Of a stretch of DNA of 34,301 bases, positions 15,208-22,507 are shown one piece after another (within the stretch, counting starts at the first letter, position 1; each line of letters starts with the position of its first letter). Source of the stretch: Bacteroidota bacterium. GTDB taxonomy: Bacteria > Bacteroidota > Bacteroidia > 2-12-FULL-35-15. Below the pieces are notes generated by a model. It ran no database searches and was not told where the DNA came from. It was given only the letters and a program-made list of their open reading frames with translations. Made by a program: the position numbers and the translations under genes. The DNA lies in assembly GCA_005772895.1 (NCBI GenBank), contig SXIH01000064.1:1-34301 (forward strand), in the 5' to 3' direction.

Positions 15208-15966
15208 TTATTTGTTCTTCAAACCCATCAAAAATATCAAAGGTGCAAGAGCAGCAAAAAGATGTTTTATTGTATGTCCGCTTATTGGAAGTAAATAAGC
15301 AATTTCCAAATCGAATCTTTCAAAAACCTTTGCAACTATGTATGCTAACAAAACAAACCACAAATACTTCGCAGGATAATTTCCAGGTTTAAACAAAATC
15401 ATTATAATTGGAATCAAGATCATTGGAAAAAACTGAACCGCCATATACATACGCAAATCACCACAACCAATGGATTCGGTATAATTCCAATAAAACACAG
15501 AACAGATTCCTAAAGTCAAAAATGAGAGTAAAATAACCCGTGCATATTTTGTTCCGATATATTCTCCTATAATAATTGAGAAAACAGACATAAAAGAAAT
15601 CGTCATAGGGAGCCGATCCCAAACTAAAGTCTGGTTATTAGGATTCCAATGATAATACGAAGAACCGAATCCTGTCAGCAAAATCCCAAAAAAGAAAATG
15701 AAATAATTAAGTTGAAGAATTTTTGTGACTCTGTTATTCCCTTTAAAAGCAACAAACAACATTCCCAATCCTCCGATTATTAAAAAAGGTAAATTAGAAA
15801 CTACATTCCAAAAATTAGGAATAGAAAAATATTCATTTCTATCAGCAAACCGATGATAATCCATATCCTGACAAACTGGATTTACAAATGTCATTGCAAT
15901 GCAACCAATAAAAAGTAACAGCACAAGTGCCGTTACTTTTTCTTTTTTCTTATTTATCTCTTTCAT
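15208..15966 (-). CDS. CREST-superfamily membrane hydrolase (alkaline-ceramidase-like)
   Basis: 252 residues, about seven hydrophobic helices. CREST motifs are present: an N-terminal NFWNVVSNLPF segment, S102xxxH106 in GSSYYHWNP, D117 in VWDRLP, and H231xxxH235 in SGHTIKH. In this superfamily the three His and Asp/Ser residues bind a zinc ion and catalyse lipid amide hydrolysis (alkaline ceramidases), or are conserved in PAQR receptors. Bacteroidota often make sphingolipids or other amino lipids, so a ceramide or N-acyl lipid substrate is plausible but inferred. Its ATG overlaps the yiaA stop as ATGA, indicating translational coupling, and the PLD gene follows after 20 bp. Confidence 0.85.
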   Translation of the reverse strand: MKEINKKKEKVTALVLLLFIGCIAMTFVNPVCQDMDYHRFADRNEYFSIPNFWNVVSNLPFLIIGGLGMLFVAFKGNNRVTKILQLNYFIFFFGILLTGFGSSYYHWNPNNQTLVWDRLPMTISFMSVFSIIIGEYIGTKYARVILLSFLTLGICSVFYWNYTESIGCGDLRMYMAVQFFPMILIPIIMILFKPGNYPAKYLWFVLLAYIVAKVFERFDLEIAYLLPISGHTIKHLFAALAPLIFLMGLKNK

Positions 15967-16385
15967 AATTGCTCTTGATTATCGGATTTAACTTCTTCAA
16001 CATCACTTACCTGACAATCACGAATATTTTTCTGCACAGCTATGGAACCAAACAATGCTAACATAAACGACATTCCATAAAATCCTTTTTCGCTAAGTAA
16101 TAAAGTGGCATTCCACAAACCAATAATCAGCAATAAAATACTGAGTAAAGTGGAAAACCAACTTATTCCATAATAAATTCCGGTAACAGGAATTCCCTCC
16201 AACTGATCCCGAACTGCTTTTTGTAATGATACTGCAGAGAACAATCCGAACATTAAAACAGTGAAATAATAACCTTTTTCATTTAACTGCATTTGAGCGT
16301 TCCACAATCCGATGATGTAAGCAACAGCTCCGGTGAATAATGCTAACCATGAGGCAGCAATAAACGCATTTGATGGTCTTTTCAT
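15963..16385 (-). CDS. yiaA: YiaA/YiaB-family inner-membrane protein
   Basis: 140 residues made of two similar halves, each with two membrane helices. The first carries GLWNAQMQLNEKGYY and QKAVRD; the second GLWNATLLLSEKGFYG and QKNIRD. This duplicated pattern and length match E. coli YiaA very closely. Its biochemical role is not established. It is the first gene of a probable operon with the CREST hydrolase (4-bp stop/start overlap) and the PLD lipoprotein. A -7 box and a perfect Fnr-type operator stand upstream, so control by oxygen, redox or a related signal is a reasonable inference. Confidence 0.93.
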   Translation of the reverse strand: MKRPSNAFIAASWLALFTGAVAYIIGLWNAQMQLNEKGYYFTVLMFGLFSAVSLQKAVRDQLEGIPVTGIYYGISWFSTLLSILLLIIGLWNATLLLSEKGFYGMSFMLALFGSIAVQKNIRDCQVSDVEEVKSDNQEQL

Positions 16386-16408
16386 TTTTTTAGTTTTTGA
16401 TTATGGGA

Positions 16409-16416
16409 CAAAATTA
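16409..16416 (-). promoter_or_regulatory. -7 element of the yiaA operon
   Basis: The minus strand reads TAATTTTG, a perfect TAnnTTTG match 23 bp before the yiaA start. No TTTG occurs 19-20 bp upstream; a Crp/Fnr-type site occupies the -41.5 position instead, as at activator-dependent promoters. Confidence 0.55.
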
Positions 16417-16435
16417 GGAAGGAGAAATGAGGGGA

Positions 16436-16455
16436 TTTTTGACAAATGTCAAAAA
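16436..16455. promoter_or_regulatory. Fnr/Crp-type operator upstream of yiaA
   Basis: A perfect 9-bp inverted repeat with a 2-bp centre, TTTTTGACAAATGTCAAAAA, whose core TTGAC-N4-GTCAA has the half-site size and 4-bp spacing of Fnr/Dnr-class boxes (Fnr: TTGAT-N4-ATCAA). Its centre lies about 41.5 bp before the transcription start implied by the -7 box, the classical class II activator position. A Crp/Fnr-family regulator is encoded about 600 bp away at 17046-17606. Confidence 0.6.
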
Positions 16456-16544
16456 GTGGTTTGCTACGTAAGGAGCTTTTGGGGGTTGTCTTACTATGAG
16501 TGGTTGGTCAAACCTATAGCATTTTAGTGTTTCAGTAGAACTCT

Positions 16545-16568
16545 TTACTTTTTGAAGGCAAAAAGTAA
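16545..16568. repeat. Perfect stem-loop 1 of the structured region
   Basis: TTACTTTTTG, loop AAGG, CAAAAAGTAA: a perfect 10-bp stem with a 4-base loop. There is no T-tract after it, so it is not a standard terminator. Confidence 0.75.
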
Positions 16569-16600
16569 CAAAAACCTTTTTGAGATTGCAAAGGCAATTT

Positions 16601-16624
16601 GTTTTTTCCTTACCAGGAAAAAAC
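16601..16624. repeat. Perfect stem-loop 2 of the structured region
   Basis: GTTTTTTCCT, loop TACC, AGGAAAAAAC: a perfect 10-bp stem with a 4-base loop, built like stem-loop 1. Confidence 0.75.
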
Positions 16625-16775
16625 AACCACGGATAATTGATCGCATGAGATTTGTTGCTCCGAAAGAAAAGATTTTTCTGGCGATCATTACCGCTATTGC
16701 TGCACAATCTCAAATTGCCACCCCAATAGGTTATATGATTAACAATGAATTTCAAGACGAATTAACTTTTCGGAG

Positions 16776-16802
16776 TCGCGCGTGAGGCCTGACGGGGCGC
16801 GA
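16776..16802. repeat. GC-rich inverted repeat
   Basis: TCGCGC (16776-16781) and GCGCGA (16797-16802) flank a 15-base GC-rich centre. The surrounding patch (about 16771-16825) is about 70% G+C by eye, in a window of about one third G+C. It is a compositional outlier. Confidence 0.6.
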
Positions 16803-16821
16803 TGCCGCCAAGGGGTGAACG

Positions 16822-16884
16822 CCATTTCACTAGAAAATCTTATCAAAACCTTTAGTGTTTTGATTTAGATTTTCAGGGAAATGG
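16822..16884. repeat. Long imperfect hairpin of the structured region
   Basis: Two arms of about 28 nt pair with few mismatches. The left arm begins CCATTTC and contains GAAAATCT and ATCAAAAC; the right arm holds GTTTTGAT, AGATTTTC and ends GAAATGG. The loop is short, near CTTTAGT. Confidence 0.7.
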
Positions 16885-16923
16885 TGAGAGGCGGGAAGCA
16901 ATCGCCCTGTCTTGATTCTTTTG

Positions 16924-16951
16924 GTTCTTTTCTGATCAAGCAGAAAAGAAC
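16924..16951. repeat. Perfect stem-loop 3 of the structured region
   Basis: GTTCTTTTCTG, loop ATCAAG, CAGAAAAGAAC: a perfect 11-bp stem. Its layout and purine/pyrimidine bias resemble stem-loop 1, as if both marked the ends of one element. Confidence 0.75.
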
Positions 16952-17045
16952 AAAGCAAGCAGACGGAGATAAAAGCATTCTAATTAGAAAAATGCTATTT
17001 TCTAGACCATACCCAAAACGCCCCTTACCGAGCTAAAAATCTCAA

Positions 17046-17606
17046 TCAAACCTCAGCCCTGATTCTACTCAAAGTTTCTTGAGTAATGCCTAAATAAGAA
17101 GCAATTTGCCCTAAGGAAGTTCTTTGCAATAATGAAGGCTTTGATAAAACAAAACTCTGATACCTTTCTTTTGCAGTTTTAAATTGCAAACTCAACAAAC
17201 GTTCTTCAAGCTTTATATAATAGTTTTCTGTTATTATTCTCCCTAGTCTTTCAGTTTCCGGAAATTTTAAATACAAACTTTGTAATCCCGAATAAGATAT
17301 TTGCGTTAGAGTACAATCTTCCAATGCTTCTATTGTTTCGAAGGAAGGTTTTACAGCAACAAAGGCATAAAAGCAAGTTGCGAATTCCCCTTCTTGTGCA
17401 AACCAATTGGTGATTTCTTTTCCATCATCCAAATAATAACCTCTCAATAAACCTTTTTCTACAAAGTACATATCGTTACAGCGGTTATCAATATCAACTA
17501 TTGACTCATTTTTAGAAATAGTAATTTGTTTGGTGATTGCATTGAGTTCTGTTTCCAATTTTTTTGAAACAGTAATAATGGAAGAAAGATGAGATAGAAA
17601 TGTCAT
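17046..17606 (-). CDS. Crp/Fnr-family transcriptional regulator
   Basis: 186 residues: a cyclic-nucleotide-binding (cupin) domain at about 15-115, with VEKGLLRGYYLDDGKEITNWF in its core; a dimer helix (ERLGRIITENYYIKLEERL); and a winged helix-turn-helix ending SLGQIASYLGITQETLSRIRAEV. The short C-terminus is usual for Bacteroidota members. There is no N-terminal cysteine cluster, so it is not an oxygen-sensing 4Fe-4S FNR of the E. coli kind, and the ligand is unknown. It lies on the same strand as the yiaA operon, whose promoter has a matching palindromic operator, which suggests but does not prove direct control. Confidence 0.92.
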   Translation of the reverse strand: MTFLSHLSSIITVSKKLETELNAITKQITISKNESIVDIDNRCNDMYFVEKGLLRGYYLDDGKEITNWFAQEGEFATCFYAFVAVKPSFETIEALEDCTLTQISYSGLQSLYLKFPETERLGRIITENYYIKLEERLLSLQFKTAKERYQSFVLSKPSLLQRTSLGQIASYLGITQETLSRIRAEV

Positions 17607-17611
17607 GCATA

Positions 17612-17619
17612 CAAAGCTA
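17612..17619 (-). promoter_or_regulatory. Candidate -7 element of the Crp/Fnr gene
   Basis: The minus strand reads TAGCTTTG, a perfect TAnnTTTG match only 5 bp before the start codon. If used, the transcript would have almost no leader. The -33 box is not recognisable. Confidence 0.35.
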
Positions 17620-17659
17620 AATAAAAATTACTATCTTTAGTATAGCAAAACAAACTAGC

Positions 17660-19237
17660 ATGAAAAAAACATACAACTATATTATCCTATTTATTTTTTT
17701 GTTTTTTAGCACAAAACATATTGCACAAACAAATATTTTTTCGAAAGTTATTTACCATCTAACTACAGGAATAAATGGCAATAGTATTTGCAATGCTCAT
17801 GATAATAGTACCTATATTGTAGGTTCGTTTGATTTTAACTATCCGATTTTGTTAAAAATAGACTCCGCAGCAAATGTTCTATGGAGCAAACAAATCACAA
17901 TATCTGGATTCAATAGCACATTCAATGTTATAAAACCTACAAATGATTCCTGTTTTATTATTGCTGGTAGCTTAAATAATTCATTAAGTGGAAAACAAGA
18001 TGTTTTCTTAGTAAAAATAAATGCTGTTGGTGACACATTGTGGACAAGAGAGATTAGTCATACAGATGATTCCTTTGCTTATGATATTCAACAGACTGCA
18101 GATAGTGGATTTGTCATAACAGGATATATTCAAAATTCCACAACTCCTTTGACTACAGTTTTTCTAACTAAAACCGATAGCATTGGAACTGTACAATGGA
18201 ATCAAAAAATTGTTGTAGGAAATTATTCAAATTATTGCTCTTCTGTTAAACTTACTAATGATGGAGGATATGCTATATTTATGTCGTTTACAAACAATCT
18301 TCCGTGGGAAGAGGGTGCTGCAATTTTGAAATTTAATTCAACAGGAGTTTTTCAGTGGGCGAATAAATATGATGACGGAACAACAGCACCTAGCAATAGA
18401 GCTATAGATATGGATATTACTCCTAGTGGTATTTTCTGTTATTCAACAAATAATCAAATGGTTGTTTTTATGAAACTAGATACTGCTGGCACAGTAATTT
18501 CGGACACCTCATATTATCATTATGTTTTAGGGGCTTGGGATAATCAAGTCGTATCAAAACTAATCAAAACCTTAGATGGAAATTACATTCTTGCAACAGG
18601 GGCGAGTAACTCACATACATTTGGAGATGTTATGAAAGTAGATACTAGTGGAAATGTAATTTGGGAACACATATTAAACTCTGACCCAATTATGATTATA
18701 GAAGCAAAAGATAGTGGTTATACAATCTTATCTACAGGTCCAATATTTGGGGTAAGAAGTCCATCTCCAGGCTCAAATGATCAAATAGGAATTATTAAAA
18801 CAGATTCACTTGGAATTGGAATAAATTGTATTAATCCTTATCCCTCGGGTTCAACTTCTATTAGTTTAATTGCAACTAGTATTTCTCCTTCAATAACATC
18901 TGCAAGTGCTTTAAATTATAGAACGCCAATAACTTTTAGCAGCCCTCCTTTTATTTCTGAATTGGGTTGTGTTACTTTTTTTGGTGGTATTGAAGAAAAT
19001 TCTAGTAATTCGGTTTCTATTTTTCCAAATCCTTCAACTTCATCCTTTACATTTTCAGGATTACAAAACGAATGTGTAATTGAAATTTATGATGTATTAG
19101 GAAATACCATTTATACTACAAATACATCGGAAGAAAAAACAATAATAGACTTAAGTAAACAATCAACAGGCGTTTATTTTTATCGTATTACAGGAAAAAA
19201 CAATTTTATCGAGAACGGAAAAATTTCATTGCAGTAA
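17660..19237 (+). CDS. T9SS-secreted protein with delta-60/SBBP-like repeats and type A sorting domain
   Basis: 525 residues with a signal peptide (MKKTYNYIILFIFLFFSTKHIAQ). The body has repeated blades of about 50 residues with the pattern D-G/S-G-(Y/F)-x-I-x-(T/A)-G ... V-(F/W)-L-x-K-x-(D/N)-x-x-G-x-x-x-W, as in DSGFVITGYIQ and VFLTKTDSIGTVQW. That suggests a beta-propeller. The last 75 residues form a type A sorting domain: SIFPNPSTSSFTFSG, then IEIYDVLGNTIYTT and STGVYFYRITGKN. The protein should cross the outer membrane by the type IX system and be surface-attached or released. It resembles the frameshifted gene at 21623-23184. No enzymatic motif seen. Confidence 0.88.
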   Translation: MKKTYNYIILFIFLFFSTKHIAQTNIFSKVIYHLTTGINGNSICNAHDNSTYIVGSFDFNYPILLKIDSAANVLWSKQITISGFNSTFNVIKPTNDSCFIIAGSLNNSLSGKQDVFLVKINAVGDTLWTREISHTDDSFAYDIQQTADSGFVITGYIQNSTTPLTTVFLTKTDSIGTVQWNQKIVVGNYSNYCSSVKLTNDGGYAIFMSFTNNLPWEEGAAILKFNSTGVFQWANKYDDGTTAPSNRAIDMDITPSGIFCYSTNNQMVVFMKLDTAGTVISDTSYYHYVLGAWDNQVVSKLIKTLDGNYILATGASNSHTFGDVMKVDTSGNVIWEHILNSDPIMIIEAKDSGYTILSTGPIFGVRSPSPGSNDQIGIIKTDSLGIGINCINPYPSGSTSISLIATSISPSITSASALNYRTPITFSSPPFISELGCVTFFGGIEENSSNSVSIFPNPSTSSFTFSGLQNECVIEIYDVLGNTIYTTNTSEEKTIIDLSKQSTGVYFYRITGKNNFIENGKISLQ

Positions 19238-19255
19238 TTTTTCATATAGTATTTT

Positions 19256-21475
19256 TTACTTCAATACCACAAACTTCTTCGTTTGGTCCTTAATCTTTAT
19301 AAAATACATTCCCTTTCCTAATGCGCTAACATCCACTTGTGCTTTTTGATTTATGTTTCCTTTATACACAACCTTTCCTAGCATATTATAAATCAGAAGT
19401 GAATTATTTTCGTTTTCATCAAACTCAATTGTTAAGACATCACTAGCAGGATTTGGATAAACACTAAATTCAACCGTAGTTCTTTGCAAATCTGCAACAG
19501 ATACTGGAGGAGAATTTGTTGCATTGTAGGTAGGATTTAAAATACCAAATGTTCCTGTTCCGTTAGGATATCTTCCATAGGTCATATCAGGTAGTAAACC
19601 AGGGAAAACCACTTCATCAATTGTTTGCATAGTTGTATTGGTTAAAATCACCTTTTCTCCGGTTGCAGATAATTTAAAATTGGCATGCAATCCTGTTACT
19701 TGCAATGAATCATCATCGGCCCACACAATTAAAAAACTATTTGCATTAATAATTGTTCCGGCAGGAAACGACCATTTAGTTAGTTGTCCGGCATCATCGC
19801 TTAAATAATATCCTGTCATGTCAATGGAAGAAGATGAGTTATTATAAAATTCAATCCAATCGTTGTATTCGAAATAAGGATCCATTTGAGTTGCAACATT
19901 GTCTGCCATCAACTCATTTATCACAACTCCTTTGTAGGCATTAATTAAATAATATTCGTATTCGGCACGCACTGGCGAAAATATTCCTGCGTTGGCATTC
20001 TCTGCATAAATATAATATTGAAAGATGCTTTCGTCCATTGTAACTGCTTTTCCAAAAATATTATCACCTGCAGCACCATCTCCATTCAAGCCATCGTCAA
20101 ACATTTGCACTCGCGTAAACTTATCCATAATGGAACCTCTATAACCTAAATAAACAGTAGTTGCTCCGGTAACATTAGCTGTAATAAAAAACGATGCATT
20201 TAACAATGGCATAGTGTCGGAAGGAATAACTGAAGTTATTATCGGAGCTACTTGTAAAAATTCGGGAGTAGAATTCAGAAATGTCGTTCTGGCTTCTATA
20301 AGTTCTGTTAATCCAGGAATACTTTTAGGTCCGTCTACAATTGTTGAATTTAAGTTGGTTATAAATTCAGTATGCGTATAAAAACCATAAGGATCGGATG
20401 TTATAGCTGTATCAATTAATGATTGTAAATATTGTGCATCAAAATAGTAAGATGAATCAACAAAATTTTCATTCACAATGGTTTTCATGTGTGCGATATA
20501 CATTCGTTTATACATTGGAACGGCTAAAATCTTTTGCACCAATGGCCACAAAGTATCAGTAATGTGTAATGTGGGCGACATGGTTTGCATTTGTGCTGTA
20601 GTTAAACTCGGACCAATTGTAGCTTTATTAAAAACGCCCATTCCACCATTCAAATCCCAAAGAATAGTATTGAATCTATTATTATGATCTTCATAGATAT
20701 AATAATTGTGTGCCGACTGTCCAATATAACTATCCAGTGTAACAGTAGCATTTGTAAATGCCATCATCCAAAGTGCTCTGTCAACGTCCAAAACACTTTC
20801 AATTGAAGAAATATTATTTCTCAAAGTACCACACAGATTAGCTAAATCAGGCCAACCATAATCTGATTTTAATGTATATGGATTATAATATAAAGTTGTA
20901 TCTGTTCCTTTATAAACCAAATTGCATCCTCCATTGTCTCCAAACACAAACGTATTGTTATCTGAATAAAATTTATCATTCAGATAAGTTTTTGTAACTG
21001 CTTCAACATTTGTGTAAAGTCCACGCATTGTATCATTAATAATTACCTGAGCATAATTGGAATTAGACGCTGGCATATATTGTCGCGCCATTTTATACAA
21101 CAATACTTCTCTTACCGAAGATGGTTCATGATAACCGTTACTAAGTTTAATATCTTTTAAGCCAAAATAATCTTGATTTTTGAAATGATCCAATTCAATA
21201 TGCAAAGGATTTTTTGCATTCATTGGATTATAAGAACTGTTTCCTTTGTATTTTACTCCTGCACTGTCAAATTGAATCCCATTTATTTTCACCCATAATG
21301 CCATTGTATAGGTGTCAAATCCTTGTTTGGCTGTGTCTAAAATATAGTCCCAATTTGCCTGAGAAAAAGAAATCTCAATTTGTTGAATAGTATCAATCGC
21401 ATAGAAATTCTGTGCTGATAATTTTGCTGAAGGAAATGCAAAGATTGCAATTAATAGGAGTAGCGCTTTTTTCAT
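19256..21475 (-). CDS. CotH-family protein with lamin-tail domain and T9SS sorting domain
   Basis: 739 residues with a signal peptide (MKKALLLLIAIFAFPSAKLSAQ). Residues about 30-400 are CotH-like, an atypical protein-kinase fold: GVKYKGNSSYNPMNAKNPLHI at the N-lobe, ADDxxYxN-type text as GLYTNVEAVTKTYL, and the metal-binding WDLNGGMGVF. Spore-coat CotH phosphorylates serines with ATP; secreted bacterial relatives are of unknown target. A lamin-tail domain follows at about 525-645 (INELMADN, NDWIEFYNNSSSSIDMTGYY, LSATGEKVILTN). The last 75 residues are a type A sorting signal (SVYPNPASDVLTIEF, GKGMYFIKI). It is divergent from the next gene; no strong promoter is visible. Confidence 0.9.
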   Translation of the reverse strand: MKKALLLLIAIFAFPSAKLSAQNFYAIDTIQQIEISFSQANWDYILDTAKQGFDTYTMALWVKINGIQFDSAGVKYKGNSSYNPMNAKNPLHIELDHFKNQDYFGLKDIKLSNGYHEPSSVREVLLYKMARQYMPASNSNYAQVIINDTMRGLYTNVEAVTKTYLNDKFYSDNNTFVFGDNGGCNLVYKGTDTTLYYNPYTLKSDYGWPDLANLCGTLRNNISSIESVLDVDRALWMMAFTNATVTLDSYIGQSAHNYYIYEDHNNRFNTILWDLNGGMGVFNKATIGPSLTTAQMQTMSPTLHITDTLWPLVQKILAVPMYKRMYIAHMKTIVNENFVDSSYYFDAQYLQSLIDTAITSDPYGFYTHTEFITNLNSTIVDGPKSIPGLTELIEARTTFLNSTPEFLQVAPIITSVIPSDTMPLLNASFFITANVTGATTVYLGYRGSIMDKFTRVQMFDDGLNGDGAAGDNIFGKAVTMDESIFQYYIYAENANAGIFSPVRAEYEYYLINAYKGVVINELMADNVATQMDPYFEYNDWIEFYNNSSSSIDMTGYYLSDDAGQLTKWSFPAGTIINANSFLIVWADDDSLQVTGLHANFKLSATGEKVILTNTTMQTIDEVVFPGLLPDMTYGRYPNGTGTFGILNPTYNATNSPPVSVADLQRTTVEFSVYPNPASDVLTIEFDENENNSLLIYNMLGKVVYKGNINQKAQVDVSALGKGMYFIKIKDQTKKFVVLK

Positions 21476-21622
21476 TCTTATAAGTTTGTTACATGTACTT
21501 TTCTCAGACAGCAGAAAGAAAGAATGGTTTAATCTGAATCTAAAATAAGTCAGAAATGACTAAAACACCCTATCATTTAATAATTAATGAAAATATTATT
21601 ATCTTAGAGAAAATCTATTTTT

Positions 21623-22507
21623 ATGAAACGACTACTATTCTACTCCATTTTGTCTTTAAGTGTATTTTCTATATCTGCACAAGCTCCAATTATACAATGG
21701 GAAAAAAGCATTGGTGGAACAAGCGATGATTACGGTTATTTCATTGAAACGACATCCGATGGCGGATATATAACTGTTGGAACTACCGTTTCGGCCGATG
21801 GTGTTGTACCAGGTAATTTCGGGATTGCGGATGTACTACTAACAAAATTGGATTCATCAGGAAATATTGTTTGGATTAAAAATTTAGGAGGAACGGATTT
21901 GGAAGAAGGTTATTCCGTTTATCAAACAATAGATGGAGGCTATTTTATTACAGGCTATACTAGATCCAATGATATTCATGTTGCTTCCAATTTTGGAGCT
22001 AAAGATATTTGGGTAGTAAAAACAAATGCATTAGGAACCATTCAGTGGGAAAATACTTTTGGTGGCACAAATGATGAACGTGCCTATTATTCAACTCAAA
22101 CCGTTGATGGTGGATACATATTATCCGGATATACCGAATCGAATAATAACGATGTTACTTTTAACAATGGAGCTGCAGATGTTTGGATTGTAAAAATGGA
22201 CAGCGCAGGAACCTTACAATGGCAAAAATGTTATGGCGGAACAGGATATGATTATGGCTATCATATTTCTGAAACAACTGACGGAGGATATATTATTACG
22301 GCCAACTCCGACTCCAATGATGGTGATGTAACAGGTTATCACGGTGGCACGTCAGATATTTGGATTATTAAAACTAATAATATAGGAACAATTGAGTGGG
22401 AACAATGTTACGGAGGAAGCTATCTTGAATACGGGACAACAGCTTATTCTACTCCTGATGGAGGATATATTTTTCCGGATATACCGCATCAACAGACATG
22501 GACATAA
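21623..22507 (+). CDS. T9SS-secreted repeat protein, N-terminal part of a frameshifted gene
   Basis: Signal peptide (MKRLLFYSILSLSVFSISAQ) followed by five repeats of about 55 residues built as W-x-(K/N)-x-(F/Y/L)-GG-(T/S)-x-x-(D/E)-x-(G/A)-Y ... T-x-DGGYI-x-x-G-Y-(T/S) ... D-(I/V)-W-(I/V)-(V/I)-K. The reading breaks at a run of five T's (22470-22474): GGATATATT-TT before TCCGGATATACC, where the sister repeat at about 22120 keeps frame with ATATTATCC. One added T would restore GGYIFSGYTAST and join the next frame. The last 13 residues (PDIPHQQTWT and before) are out-of-frame. Together with 22498-23184 it is one gene of about 520 codons. Confidence 0.8.
   Translation: MKRLLFYSILSLSVFSISAQAPIIQWEKSIGGTSDDYGYFIETTSDGGYITVGTTVSADGVVPGNFGIADVLLTKLDSSGNIVWIKNLGGTDLEEGYSVYQTIDGGYFITGYTRSNDIHVASNFGAKDIWVVKTNALGTIQWENTFGGTNDERAYYSTQTVDGGYILSGYTESNNNDVTFNNGAADVWIVKMDSAGTLQWQKCYGGTGYDYGYHISETTDGGYIITANSDSNDGDVTGYHGGTSDIWIIKTNNIGTIEWEQCYGGSYLEYGTTAYSTPDGGYIFPDIPHQQTWT

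Larger units (their letters stand above)
16458..16990. other. Hairpin-rich non-coding region between yiaA and the Crp/Fnr gene
   Basis: The roughly 590 bp upstream of the operator hold no convincing gene: the small open frames on both strands (16552-16785 plus, 16414-16755 minus) have no start context, signal or family pattern. They do hold at least five perfect or long stem-loops, a nested pair GGTTTG/CAAACC around GTAAG/CTTAC (16458-16514), a nested fold around 16638-16687 (TGATCGC/GCGATCA enclosing AGAAAA/TTTTCT), and a GC-rich patch. Candidates are a structured RNA, a decayed mobile repeat cassette, or several dispersed repeats inserted side by side. Confidence 0.55.

Noticed and set aside
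16414..16755. 113-codon minus-strand open frame in the structured region
   Set aside because: No family resemblance, odd composition, and it crosses the operator and several hairpins.
16552..16785. 77-codon plus-strand open frame in the structured region
   Set aside because: Begins inside a stem-loop and crosses another; its hydrophobic stretch alone is not enough to support a gene.
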